64,000 nt of DNA from Marisimplicoccus sp965655775 (GTDB taxonomy: Bacteria; Bacteroidota; Bacteroidia; Flavobacteriales; Flavobacteriaceae), in NCBI GenBank assembly GCA_965655775.1, contig CBFHHV010000002.1:60293-124292 (forward strand), given 5' to 3'. The position numbers were made by a program, and so were the translations under genes. The notes below the pieces were generated by a model. It made no database searches and was not told the origin of the DNA. It saw only the letters and a list, made by a program, of their open reading frames with translations. Below are positions 44,547 through 51,977 of the stretch, one piece after another. How positions within the stretch are numbered: position 1 is the first letter of the stretch; every line of letters begins with the position of its first letter.

Positions 44547-45497
44547 ATGAGTAGAATTCCACAAGTAAACTTAAATGATTATTTATCTGGTGATGCAAGC
44601 AGTAAAGAAAAATTTATAAAAGACATTGGAAAAGGTTTTAGTGAGATTGGATTTGTAGCAGTCAAAGGACACTTACTGAATGATGAAGTAAAAGAATCTT
44701 TATACAAAGAGGTTAGACAATTTTTTAGTCTTCCAGACAATATTAAGTCTAAATATATTATTAAAGGTCTTGCTAGTCAAAGAGGTTTCACTCCATTTGG
44801 CAAAGAACATGCAAAAGGAAAAAATGTAGGAGATTTAAAAGAATTTTGGCATTTTGGTCAGTATGTTAAAAATGAACCTGAAATGGAGTATAAATATCCT
44901 GAAAATGTAACTGTAGAGGAACTTGAAAATTTTAATAAGATTGGTCAAAAAACCTATGAGCTACTTGAGGATACCGGAAGACATATTTTAAGGGCAATTG
45001 CTTGTTATTTAGACCTTGAAGAAACATATTTTGATAAGCACATATTTAATGGCAACTCCATTCTTAGAGCAATTCATTATCCTCCTATTACTGAGGAGCC
45101 AAAAAAGGCTGAAAGGGCTGCAGCTCATGGTGATATCAATTTAATTACACTCTTAATGGGTGCTCAAGGTAGAGGTCTACAAGTGTTAAATAATAAAGGA
45201 GAGTGGGTTGATGCAATAGCTGAAGATAATGAAATTATTGTCAATATTGGTGATATGCTATCTAGACATACAAACAATAAACTAAAATCTACAATACATA
45301 GGGTTGTAAATCCTCCAAAAAGTCTTTGGAATAGCTCTAGATATTCCATTCCTTTTTTCTTACATCCTAGGCTTGAAATGCCACTAAATTGTATTGATTC
45401 ATGTGTTGATGAGAATAATCCAAAAGGATTTGAAGATATAACAGCAGGAGATTTTCTTTATCAAAGATTAGTTGACCTTGGTTTGGTTAAAGACTAA
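44547..45497 (+). CDS. 2-oxoglutarate/Fe(II) oxygenase, isopenicillin N synthase-like
   Basis: A 316-residue member of the isopenicillin-N-synthase-like dioxygenases, with the DIOX_N part near residues 5-110 and the jelly-roll core after 170. The iron facial triad is visible as His194, Asp196 (HGDINL) and His251 (HRVVNPP), and Arg265 in SSRYSIPFF would hold 2-oxoglutarate. The substrate cannot be deduced. It lies 2 bases after ribE and overlaps the convergent serine-hydrolase gene by 4 bases. Such enzymes oxidise small molecules in secondary or amino-acid metabolism. Confidence 0.88.
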   Translation: MSRIPQVNLNDYLSGDASSKEKFIKDIGKGFSEIGFVAVKGHLLNDEVKESLYKEVRQFFSLPDNIKSKYIIKGLASQRGFTPFGKEHAKGKNVGDLKEFWHFGQYVKNEPEMEYKYPENVTVEELENFNKIGQKTYELLEDTGRHILRAIACYLDLEETYFDKHIFNGNSILRAIHYPPITEEPKKAERAAAHGDINLITLLMGAQGRGLQVLNNKGEWVDAIAEDNEIIVNIGDMLSRHTNNKLKSTIHRVVNPPKSLWNSSRYSIPFFLHPRLEMPLNCIDSCVDENNPKGFEDITAGDFLYQRLVDLGLVKD

Positions 45498-46648
45498 TCT
45501 AAAAGGTCTTTATAAATAGCTTTTGATAATTTTGATAAAAAAGGAATAGCTGTCTCTCTGTATTCATAAGTGTTGTCATTTATTATTTTGTTTTCATTTG
45601 TATAAATAGTTGCTGTTAAAAAAAACTCAACATCTTCTTTATAATTTTTAATGTATGCGCTATCAGTTGATGTTCCATAAGCCTGTCCAATCTTATTGTA
45701 TACTCTTATATCAGTGTTGTTTAAAATTGTATCAGTGCCATGTATAAAAAATTTGTTGTAAGAGTTAAAAAACTTTTCATCACCAATATATTTAGCTCCA
45801 AGATCTTCAAAAGTAAATCTACTCATCCAATACCTTAAGAAATCATAGTCTTCTACATTTAAATTAAATTTTGACAGCGTAACCTCAGGATAAATTAAAT
45901 TCTTAATGATGTTATGCATGTCTGTTAATGATGATCTATTTTTGGAAATAAAATCTAGAGGTTCATTTATTATTTCTCCATTAATGAATCTTTTGTTACC
46001 CTTTTTTAAATTTGATATTTCACTACTAGCTGAAACAGTTATTTTATTTTCATTAGATGAAATTGTATCATTATCTATATTGGTAATTATCCATGAAGAA
46101 TCAACAAAAGGATCAGGGTTAAACTTATGATTTAGATAAGTGTTTGCATATCCTGCATCATTCATAGATGAGTTAAAATAATTATAGCCTATAAAATCAA
46201 TTAGGACATTAGAGGCAGAGTTATCACTGACCAAAAAAACATCAGCAATTAAATTCTGAAAAGACGTAATAGAGTCCTTTATAATAATTTCTTTTTTATT
46301 GTTTATTAAAGAAATGTTGATTTTAGATTTAAGTGAAATATTTGAGCCCACTGCCCTTAGCTCGTTAATTTTTGATAAGGTCATTACTGTTATAGGCAGT
46401 TTAATTGTACTTGCTGGATAGACATATTTTTGATCATTTAGCTGAAACTGAAAATCTGAAAATTCAGTTTGTCCAAAACTATTTTTTGAAACCTCTGTAA
46501 AAAGAATTTGTATTTCATAGTTTTCCTTGTCTTTTATAATCTTTCTTAAAAACCTATCTTCTTTAAGTGCTGATTTAATAGGATCTGATTTAAAAGAACA
46601 ACCAATTAACGGTGTTAGAGATATAATAAACACAAAAAAATTTCTCAT
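45494..46648 (-). CDS. Serine hydrolase lipoprotein, class-A beta-lactamase/PBP fold
   Basis: A 384-residue lipoprotein (lipobox LIGC, Cys17). It has the active-site serine motif STIK (Ser80, Lys83) in YVYPASTIKLP and an SDN motif at 141-143, matching the SxxK and SxN motifs of class-A beta-lactamases. A third motif may be KIG (in VYNKIGQAYG), replacing KTG. It could be a beta-lactamase-like hydrolase or a cell-wall carboxypeptidase; the sequence does not decide. A TAnnTTTG box ends 5 bases before the ATG, so the transcript may be leaderless. Confidence 0.8.
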   Translation of the reverse strand: MRNFFVFIISLTPLIGCSFKSDPIKSALKEDRFLRKIIKDKENYEIQILFTEVSKNSFGQTEFSDFQFQLNDQKYVYPASTIKLPITVMTLSKINELRAVGSNISLKSKINISLINNKKEIIIKDSITSFQNLIADVFLVSDNSASNVLIDFIGYNYFNSSMNDAGYANTYLNHKFNPDPFVDSSWIITNIDNDTISSNENKITVSASSEISNLKKGNKRFINGEIINEPLDFISKNRSSLTDMHNIIKNLIYPEVTLSKFNLNVEDYDFLRYWMSRFTFEDLGAKYIGDEKFFNSYNKFFIHGTDTILNNTDIRVYNKIGQAYGTSTDSAYIKNYKEDVEFFLTATIYTNENKIINDNTYEYRETAIPFLSKLSKAIYKDLLD

Positions 46649-46653
46649 ATTAC

Positions 46654-46661
46654 CAAAAATA
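46654..46661 (-). promoter_or_regulatory. -7 promoter box almost touching the serine-hydrolase start
   Basis: Minus-strand TATTTTTG, an exact TAnnTTTG match, ends 5 bases before the ATG at 46648. It overlaps the last T of the terminator hairpin of the upstream gene. Confidence 0.5.
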
Positions 46662-46688
46662 AAAAAACCCCTCGTTTGAGGGGTTTTT
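46661..46688 (-). terminator. Rho-independent terminator of the secreted unknown gene
   Basis: CCCCTC (46668-46673) pairs with GAGGGG (46678-46683) around GTTT, with an A-run on one side and a T-run on the other. It can work in both directions, and it ends the minus-strand gene at 46706. Confidence 0.88.
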
Positions 46689-46705
46689 ATTGTTAATAAA
46701 ATTAA

Positions 46706-47455
46706 TTATTCACTAGGTCTTACTGAAATACCAAGAGCAATTGGGATACTTTGCTGATGCTTTCTCATTTTTAGGACTTCTTGCATTTGCCTTGGCGCAT
46801 TACCTGTCTGAACCCTAGACATCATAATATCTGAGACTTTTTCATAAAAATCAACTGTCATGTAGTTATGATATAAATCTTCCCCGTAATTATCTAATCT
46901 TTTTAATAGTGCCCAACCCAACCTATTTCCAAGATCACCTGAATTTAATCTATTCTCCATCTGTTCATACCTTGCATCGTTAGTAAGGTCTGTTTTCATC
47001 GGGTTTATTACTGCTGCTTGAGGAACAACTGGTGTCTCTCCCTGATTTCCAGCAAAATTTAAACCTTTGTTCACATAAACATTAGTCCTTATTATTTTTC
47101 TAGCATTATAATTTTTTTGATTGAAAAGCTCAATATCCATCTCACTATAATTTGGTCTTATTCTCTGAATACCTCCACCCGAGCTAAGACTGTCTGGGTG
47201 CTTTGCTACTGTAACAATTAATATATTCCAATCAGATTCTGGTGTCGCACCAACCCTAAACCAAACGTCCCAGCCAGTTATTGTACCTTCATCAGCCCTC
47301 TTTTGAGCCAACTCTTTCCATTTCTGATTAAGAATTTGATTATAGGATTCCCCAGGAATTGAGCGTACCCAATCAAATTGAACGATATCTCCATTACCTT
47401 GAGCAAAAATTGGTCCCAAAGCAAAAAGAGCAATTAATAATAAAATTTTTTTCAT
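46706..47455 (-). CDS. Secreted protein of unknown function
   Basis: A 249-residue protein with a clear signal peptide (MKKILLLIALFALGPIFAQ). The mature part has no Cys and no motif I recognise. It has many Trp and Asn residues and phrases such as GWDVWFRVGATPESDWN. It is followed by its own hairpin terminator and is divergent from a Tat-exported TIM-barrel gene. Its single-gene transcription and strong signal peptide suggest a periplasmic or secreted protein. Function unknown. Confidence 0.75.
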   Translation of the reverse strand: MKKILLLIALFALGPIFAQGNGDIVQFDWVRSIPGESYNQILNQKWKELAQKRADEGTITGWDVWFRVGATPESDWNILIVTVAKHPDSLSSGGGIQRIRPNYSEMDIELFNQKNYNARKIIRTNVYVNKGLNFAGNQGETPVVPQAAVINPMKTDLTNDARYEQMENRLNSGDLGNRLGWALLKRLDNYGEDLYHNYMTVDFYEKVSDIMMSRVQTGNAPRQMQEVLKMRKHQQSIPIALGISVRPSE

Positions 47456-47529
47456 AATTTGTTTATTTAGGTTAAAATAATTTTGAATTTGAATTTACTA
47501 AATTTAGATAAAAAAATAACTTACTGAAC

Positions 47530-48504
47530 ATGAAAAGAAGATCTTTACTAAAATCACTTTCAACTGCATCATTAGGAGCGCCATTACTAGGCTGTTCAAA
47601 TCTTAATCCTATTAAAAAGACAACTCTTAAAAATATCAAACATAATCCCATTGGTGTGTCAACTTACTCTTTCTGGCAATTTAATGGACGAGAAACTCCT
47701 ATTGAGTATTGTATTGATAAAGCCTCTAAGTTTGGATTCGACGGAATAGAACTACTACTAATTCAAATGGAATCCGAAGAAAATAGTTATTTACAAAAAC
47801 TCAAAAAAAGAGCATTTGATTCAGGTTTGGATATCATGGGACTCTCAACTCATCAAAGTTATGTAAGTCCAGATGACTCAAAAAGAAAAGAAAATATTGA
47901 ATTAACAAAGCATCAGATTGAGGTGGCTTACTCTCTAGGAATACCAACTATTAGAATTAATACCGGTAGGTGGGGAACAACAAAATCGATTGGGAACAAA
48001 TCAGAATTTGATGTTTTAATGGATAACAAAGGTGTAGAATCTGTAATTGATGGCTATTCGGAGGAGGAAGGGTTTAAGTGGGTTATTGATTCTATTGAAC
48101 AATGTATTCCAACAGCAGAAAAGTGTGGTGTCGTTCTCGGCCTTGAAAACCACTGGGGTTTAGGTCTAACTTCTAAAGGAGTGATGAGGATCGTCAATGC
48201 AATAGACTCTCCATGGCTAAGTGTTACATTAGATACAGGTAACTTCTTTGATGACAGAGAAAAACAACTTGCTGAGTTAGCTCCCCATACCTGTTTAATT
48301 CAAGCAAAAACATACTATGGTGGTGCAAAATGGCCAGCGTTTGATCAAATTAATATTGATTATAAGTCGATAGGTGAGTTAATGAGAAAGAACAACTACA
48401 AAGGATATATTTCTCTTGAGTTTGAAGGAAATGAGGATGCGAACATTGCCGTACCAAAAAGTCTTGAATTATTGAGAAACTCATTCTATTATAATCTTAG
48501 TTAA
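47530..48504 (+). CDS. Exported sugar-phosphate isomerase/epimerase-like TIM-barrel protein
   Basis: A 324-residue xylose-isomerase-like TIM barrel. A twin-arginine start (MKRRSLLKS) is followed by a lipobox-like LLGC (Cys22), so it is likely exported folded and perhaps lipid-anchored. Metal-site residues fit VLGLENHWG (Glu), TLDTGNFFD (Asp) and ISLEFEGNE (Glu) near residues 200-300. Such proteins act on sugars or sugar phosphates. The substrate is unknown. The divergent neighbour is the secreted unknown protein. Confidence 0.85.
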   Translation: MKRRSLLKSLSTASLGAPLLGCSNLNPIKKTTLKNIKHNPIGVSTYSFWQFNGRETPIEYCIDKASKFGFDGIELLLIQMESEENSYLQKLKKRAFDSGLDIMGLSTHQSYVSPDDSKRKENIELTKHQIEVAYSLGIPTIRINTGRWGTTKSIGNKSEFDVLMDNKGVESVIDGYSEEEGFKWVIDSIEQCIPTAEKCGVVLGLENHWGLGLTSKGVMRIVNAIDSPWLSVTLDTGNFFDDREKQLAELAPHTCLIQAKTYYGGAKWPAFDQINIDYKSIGELMRKNNYKGYISLEFEGNEDANIAVPKSLELLRNSFYYNLS

Positions 48505-48538
48505 ATAGTTTTTATACATTTGAAAAAACCACTTTAGA

Positions 48539-49243
48539 ATGGAAGAGAATCCAATCCCAATTTATGTCGTTGAATTTATGACAGATGAATGGAAAACTTG
48601 GAGTCTCTTTTCATTAGTTTTCATATCTGTTCCTTTAATTCTTGCTAGATTTTTAAATAGGAGACAGAAAATTCAGGTTACATATCTTATTGGTGTCATA
48701 ATGATTCTTGATTTTATAACTGAAAATGGAGGATATATTATGAGTGGCACATGGGATGTTCAATATAATTTACCTATTCAATTATGTGGAATATCGTCTC
48801 TTATATGTTGTGTTCTTCCCTTTATTAAGAAAAAAGATCAGCTATTTCAGTTTGTATATTATACAGGTATTATTGGTGGAATAATGGCAATTTTGACACC
48901 ACAGATGAACTATTTTGATGGATCTTTGAGATACTATTTAAACTTCTATGTATCTCATAGCTTAATCATAGTTCTGCCAATTTTTATGTTTCTACATTTA
49001 GACCTTAAACTTCCTAAATTTTCTTGGTTTAAGATTTGGATTCACCTAAATATCCTGATGGCAATCATAATGCCAATTAATTTTCTATTAGACTCCAATT
49101 ATATGTATGTTAATGCTGCCCCAGAGGTAAGCAACCCTCTTGTAATTGGGGAGTGGCCATACTATCTGCTGATTTGGGAACCTCTTGTAATGATTATTGC
49201 ATATTTAATTTATGCTATAAGTAGAAGAAAAATAATCTTTTGA
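48539..49243 (+). CDS. YwaF/TIGR02206-type integral membrane protein
   Basis: A 234-residue membrane protein with about six or seven hydrophobic helices. NLPIQLCGISS and GIIGGIMAILTPQ in the first half are signature-like for the TIGR02206/YwaF family, whose role is unknown. It begins 34 bases after the TIM-barrel gene. Its stop overlaps the TTG start of the next gene by 4 bases (TTGA). Confidence 0.8.
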   Translation: MEENPIPIYVVEFMTDEWKTWSLFSLVFISVPLILARFLNRRQKIQVTYLIGVIMILDFITENGGYIMSGTWDVQYNLPIQLCGISSLICCVLPFIKKKDQLFQFVYYTGIIGGIMAILTPQMNYFDGSLRYYLNFYVSHSLIIVLPIFMFLHLDLKLPKFSWFKIWIHLNILMAIIMPINFLLDSNYMYVNAAPEVSNPLVIGEWPYYLLIWEPLVMIIAYLIYAISRRKIIF

Positions 49244-49734
49244 ATATTTTAAAAATATTACTGCTTTTACTGTTGGTTTCATTTGAGAAACCTAGTGATG
49301 ATTGTTCTAAAATATACCTTATTAGACATGCTGAAAAAGTAAGAACTGATAAATCAGATCGCGATCCTGATCTAAATAATAAAGGGTTAATAAGAGCTGA
49401 AACTTGGAAAGAGTATTTTTTTGATAAAAACATTTCTAAAATATATTCTACGAATTACAAAAGAACGGTAAAAACAGTTAAACCTATTGCCGAAATTAAA
49501 AACTTGGAAATACTTATATACTCTTCCGATGATATTGTATGTGAAACTTTTTTAAAATTAAATGAGGGAGAAAACACTGTTGTTATTGGTCATAGTAATA
49601 CAATACCTGAATTTGTAAATAATCTTATTAATGAAGACTACTATGAGCAAATAGATGACTTAAATAATTCAGACCTTTATATCGTTTCTCACTGTAACTC
49701 AGGTTTAACTCATAAATTAATAACTGTAGATTAG
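49240..49734 (+). CDS. Histidine phosphatase family protein with signal-like N-terminus
   Basis: A 164-residue histidine phosphatase (phosphoglycerate-mutase fold). The catalytic RHAEK (Arg29, His30) follows a short hydrophobic N-terminus (ILLLLLLVSF), suggesting export. TNYKRTVKT and VVIGHSNT with His118 complete the phosphate pocket. The start is TTG and overlaps the previous stop by 4 bases. The next gene begins directly after its stop. The substrate is unknown; SixA-like phosphohistidine or a small periplasmic phosphate ester are possibilities. Confidence 0.85.
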   Translation: MNILKILLLLLLVSFEKPSDDCSKIYLIRHAEKVRTDKSDRDPDLNNKGLIRAETWKEYFFDKNISKIYSTNYKRTVKTVKPIAEIKNLEILIYSSDDIVCETFLKLNEGENTVVIGHSNTIPEFVNNLINEDYYEQIDDLNNSDLYIVSHCNSGLTHKLITVD

Positions 49735-50343
49735 ATGGAATCTCCTATTAAAGTTTTTAGTAATTGGGTTTTAAGTGGAAAAGATGAAGGGATGGAGAGA
49801 AACCACTCTGCGTCTGTTAAAAATATGATTGAATACTCAACTAAAGGGATAGGTAATTATAGTTTTATAGATGCTGGCTGTGGAAATGGTTGGGTTATTC
49901 GAGGTATTTCCTCTGACCCAAGATGCAAACAAGCAATTGGTATAGATGGATCAGCTCATATGATTGAAAAAGCAAAAAAACTTGATTCAAAAAATCAATA
50001 CTATTGTAAGGACCTTCTGAAATGGTCTCCTGATGATAAAGTCGATATCGTTCACTCAATGGAAGTATTTTATTATTTTGAGAATCCAGACCACTTGATT
50101 AAACATGTCTATTCTAATTGGATAAAAAAAGGCGGAAGATTAATTATGGGGATAGATCATTATGAAGAAAATAAACCCTCACATTCATGGAAACAAGATT
50201 GTTGTGTAACAATTATGAAACTTTTTTCTGAAAATAAATGGAAGTCTATGTTTGAAGAAGCTGGATTCAAAAAAATTGAATCATGGTGTCACGGAAAAGA
50301 TGGTGACTGGAATGGAACTTTAGTAGTTACCGGAGTCAAGTAA
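49735..50343 (+). CDS. Class I SAM-dependent methyltransferase
   Basis: A 202-residue Rossmann-fold methyltransferase. Motif I is DAGCGNGW (46-53), an acidic residue follows in GIDGSAHM near 70, and DIVHSMEVFYYF near 100 is the motif-IV region. It begins immediately after the phosphatase stop codon. Its last 24 bases overlap the convergent FMN-reductase gene. Its substrate cannot be told from sequence. Confidence 0.85.
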   Translation: MESPIKVFSNWVLSGKDEGMERNHSASVKNMIEYSTKGIGNYSFIDAGCGNGWVIRGISSDPRCKQAIGIDGSAHMIEKAKKLDSKNQYYCKDLLKWSPDDKVDIVHSMEVFYYFENPDHLIKHVYSNWIKKGGRLIMGIDHYEENKPSHSWKQDCCVTIMKLFSENKWKSMFEEAGFKKIESWCHGKDGDWNGTLVVTGVK

Positions 50344-50880
50344 ACTATCAACCTGACCGGAGAATATACTTATTTGTTTATCTAACTCTTCAATTAATTT
50401 TGTATTGATAATTCCATCGGTATCGGAAAAATTTTCATTAAATTTTGGAAGTGAAAAATGTGGAATTTCCTCTCTACTTTCTCTAGAAAAGCGAGATAAG
50501 GCTGTTTGAAGTACTGTTTTTCCAGCATTTTGGCCATCACTAGTTGATAATAGTATTAGAGGCTTGTTACTCCATACTGTTTTTTCAATTACAGAAATCC
50601 AGTCATATATATTTTTAAATGCTGAGGTATAGGAGCCATTGTGCTCAGCAAGTGAAATTATTATTCCTATACTTTCATTAACTAATTTTTTAAACTCATG
50701 TGCTTTTTCTGGAATTCCTATCTCTTGTTCTCTATCTTCACTATAAATAGGCATTTCAAATTCATTTAAGTCGATGAGAATAGCCTCTTTTGGAGCCATT
50801 CTATTGGCAACATAAGAGGCTAGTTTTTTATTCCTTGAATTTTTTGAGGAAGAGGCCCCAAATGCAAGTAACTTATTCAT
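50320..50880 (-). CDS. NADPH-dependent FMN reductase-like flavoprotein
   Basis: A 186-residue flavodoxin-fold protein. The phosphate-binding start LLAFGASSSKNSRNKKL and SLAEHNGSYTSAFKNIYDW near 100-118 match the NADPH-dependent FMN reductase family. It is third in the run YceI - mini-CDGSH - reductase. Its ATG shares one base with the stop of the 27-residue CDGSH gene (TAATG), so translation is likely coupled. The partner is probably an Fe-S or flavin electron carrier. Its 3' end overlaps the methyltransferase gene. Confidence 0.87.
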   Translation of the reverse strand: MNKLLAFGASSSKNSRNKKLASYVANRMAPKEAILIDLNEFEMPIYSEDREQEIGIPEKAHEFKKLVNESIGIIISLAEHNGSYTSAFKNIYDWISVIEKTVWSNKPLILLSTSDGQNAGKTVLQTALSRFSRESREEIPHFSLPKFNENFSDTDGIINTKLIEELDKQISIFSGQVDSLLDSGNY

Positions 50881-50963
50881 TATTGGTTACTATGAGAACC
50901 ATCACAAAATCCCTCTGGGTCTTGCGTGTATCCACATCCACATCTAGGTTTATTATTATTCAT
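50880..50963 (-). CDS. Mini CDGSH-type iron-sulfur protein (27 residues)
   Basis: A 27-residue reading frame, far below usual ORF cut-offs. It spells CGCGYTQDPEGFCDGSH at residues 8-24, matching the CDGSH [2Fe-2S] ligand pattern (Cys8, Cys10, Cys20, His24). The ligand set is close to the mitoNEET motif, but the segment before the last Cys is slightly longer than in the textbook form. It starts 1 base after the YceI stop codon, and its stop overlaps the FMN-reductase start (TAATG). This tight packing, and a second gene with the same motif at 60880, argue that it is real. It might be a tiny redox carrier. Confidence 0.72.
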   Translation of the reverse strand: MNNNKPRCGCGYTQDPEGFCDGSHSNQ

Positions 50964-50964
50964 A

Positions 50965-51576
50965 TTATGAAGTTTTTAAATTAATTTCTAATTCAATGTC
51001 ATCGTAAATAAGCTTGTCACCAAGATTTTCAAAAAATGTTCCTGATCTAAATTTTACATTGTACTTGGACCTGTCAAAAACAAGTTTAGCGGTCCATCCA
51101 TCTTGAGTATTTGCCATTTCAAATAAAACAGGATGTGAAATGTCTTTTATAGTTAAAAAACCATTTACCATCCATTTTCCATCTGATATTAGTTCAGAAC
51201 TAGAAATATAAAGATGGGCTGAAGGAAAGGATTCAACTGAAAAAAAATCATCTGATCTTAAATGACCTTCTAACCTTTCTTTACTTCCACCTGTTAAATC
51301 TTGAACGTTAATAGATGTCATGTCAACAAAAAACTCCCCCTGAGAAATTAGACCATCTGCAATCTCAAACTGTCCGGATTTAAAGTTGATAGTACCATAA
51401 TGTGAACTTGTTGAAACCTCGCGTCCAGTCCATACAAGGCTACTTTCATCTAGATTGATATTATAAGTTGAGTCAGCTGCGGTAATTGTTGCGTCATTGG
51501 TCTCTACTGTTTTATTTGAATTCACGTTACATGAAACCAGTGAGACAAAGACTAACAAAGCGATTAATTTTTTCAT
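50965..51576 (-). CDS. YceI-family lipocalin-like lipoprotein
   Basis: A 203-residue YceI-type protein, anchored by a lipobox (LVSC, Cys16). The YceI fold is suggested by SSLVWTGREVSTSSHYGTI near residues 45-63, GHLRSDDFFSVESFPSA near 104-120 and LTIKDISHPV near 140. Family members bind isoprenoid-like lipids such as polyprenyl quinones. It is first in a run with a mini CDGSH and an FMN-reductase gene. The four palindromic sites at 51666-51781 lie between this gene and the divergent HTH gene, so shared control is possible. Confidence 0.88.
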   Translation of the reverse strand: MKKLIALLVFVSLVSCNVNSNKTVETNDATITAADSTYNINLDESSLVWTGREVSTSSHYGTINFKSGQFEIADGLISQGEFFVDMTSINVQDLTGGSKERLEGHLRSDDFFSVESFPSAHLYISSSELISDGKWMVNGFLTIKDISHPVLFEMANTQDGWTAKLVFDRSKYNVKFRSGTFFENLGDKLIYDDIELEINLKTS

Positions 51577-51665
51577 GTAATAAATTTTAGTAAAACTAGG
51601 AAAATCAACGTTTGAAGAATATTTTTACAAAAGTTTTAATTATTCTTTAACATCTTTTACTATAA

Positions 51666-51781
51666 TGTAAAGCAAACTATACATTTAAGATGTAAAGCAT
51701 ACTTTACAAATTAGAAAAAAGGTAAACAATGTAAAGTTTATTTTACAAAATATTTATTATATTTGTAAAGTTTATTTTACA
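51666..51781. promoter_or_regulatory. Array of four 18-bp palindromic operators
   Basis: Four copies of TGTAAAG-N4-(C/T)TTTACA, one with a single mismatch, lie at 51666-51683, 51691-51708, 51730-51747 and 51764-51781. The second is a perfect inverted repeat. The fourth overlaps the end of the -7 box of the HTH gene and ends 1 base before its ATG. Such a set in front of a 64-residue HTH protein strongly suggests autoregulation, and possibly control of the divergent YceI operon, whose start is 89 bases beyond the first site. Confidence 0.85.
51758..51765 (+). promoter_or_regulatory. -7 promoter box of the HTH/Stealth operon, overlapped by an operator
   Basis: TATATTTG is an exact TAnnTTTG match, ending 17 bases before the ATG at 51783. 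Its last two bases are the first two bases of operator 4 (51764-51781). Confidence 0.6.
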
Positions 51782-51782
51782 T

Positions 51783-51977
51783 ATGCTTATAAATAGAGTT
51801 AAAGATTATAGAAAAGGCGCAAATTTAACACAAGAAGATTTAGCCTTAATGACGGGGGTTAGCAGGCAAACTATCATATCAATAGAAAAAAACAAGTTTA
51901 TACCTGGACTAGATATAGCTATTAGGATTGCCGAGTCTTTAAAAACCCCTATTAATAAGCTTTTTTATTTTGTTTAA
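51783..51977 (+). CDS. Small XRE-type HTH transcriptional regulator
   Basis: A 64-residue protein that is almost entirely a Cro/CI-type helix-turn-helix: NLTQEDLALMTGVSRQTIISIE (about 14-35) holds both helices, followed by a short dimerisation helix. It resembles YgzD-like regulators that consist of this fold alone. It would bind as a dimer, which suits the four 18-bp palindromes directly upstream. Its stop codon abuts the ATG of the Stealth gene, so the two are one operon. The signal that releases it is not visible. Confidence 0.9.
   Translation: MLINRVKDYRKGANLTQEDLALMTGVSRQTIISIEKNKFIPGLDIAIRIAESLKTPINKLFYFV

Noticed and set aside
45494..46648. Acquired beta-lactamase resistance gene
   Set aside because: SxxK and SDN motifs fit, but KTG is replaced and no mobile element is near; a housekeeping envelope hydrolase is equally likely.
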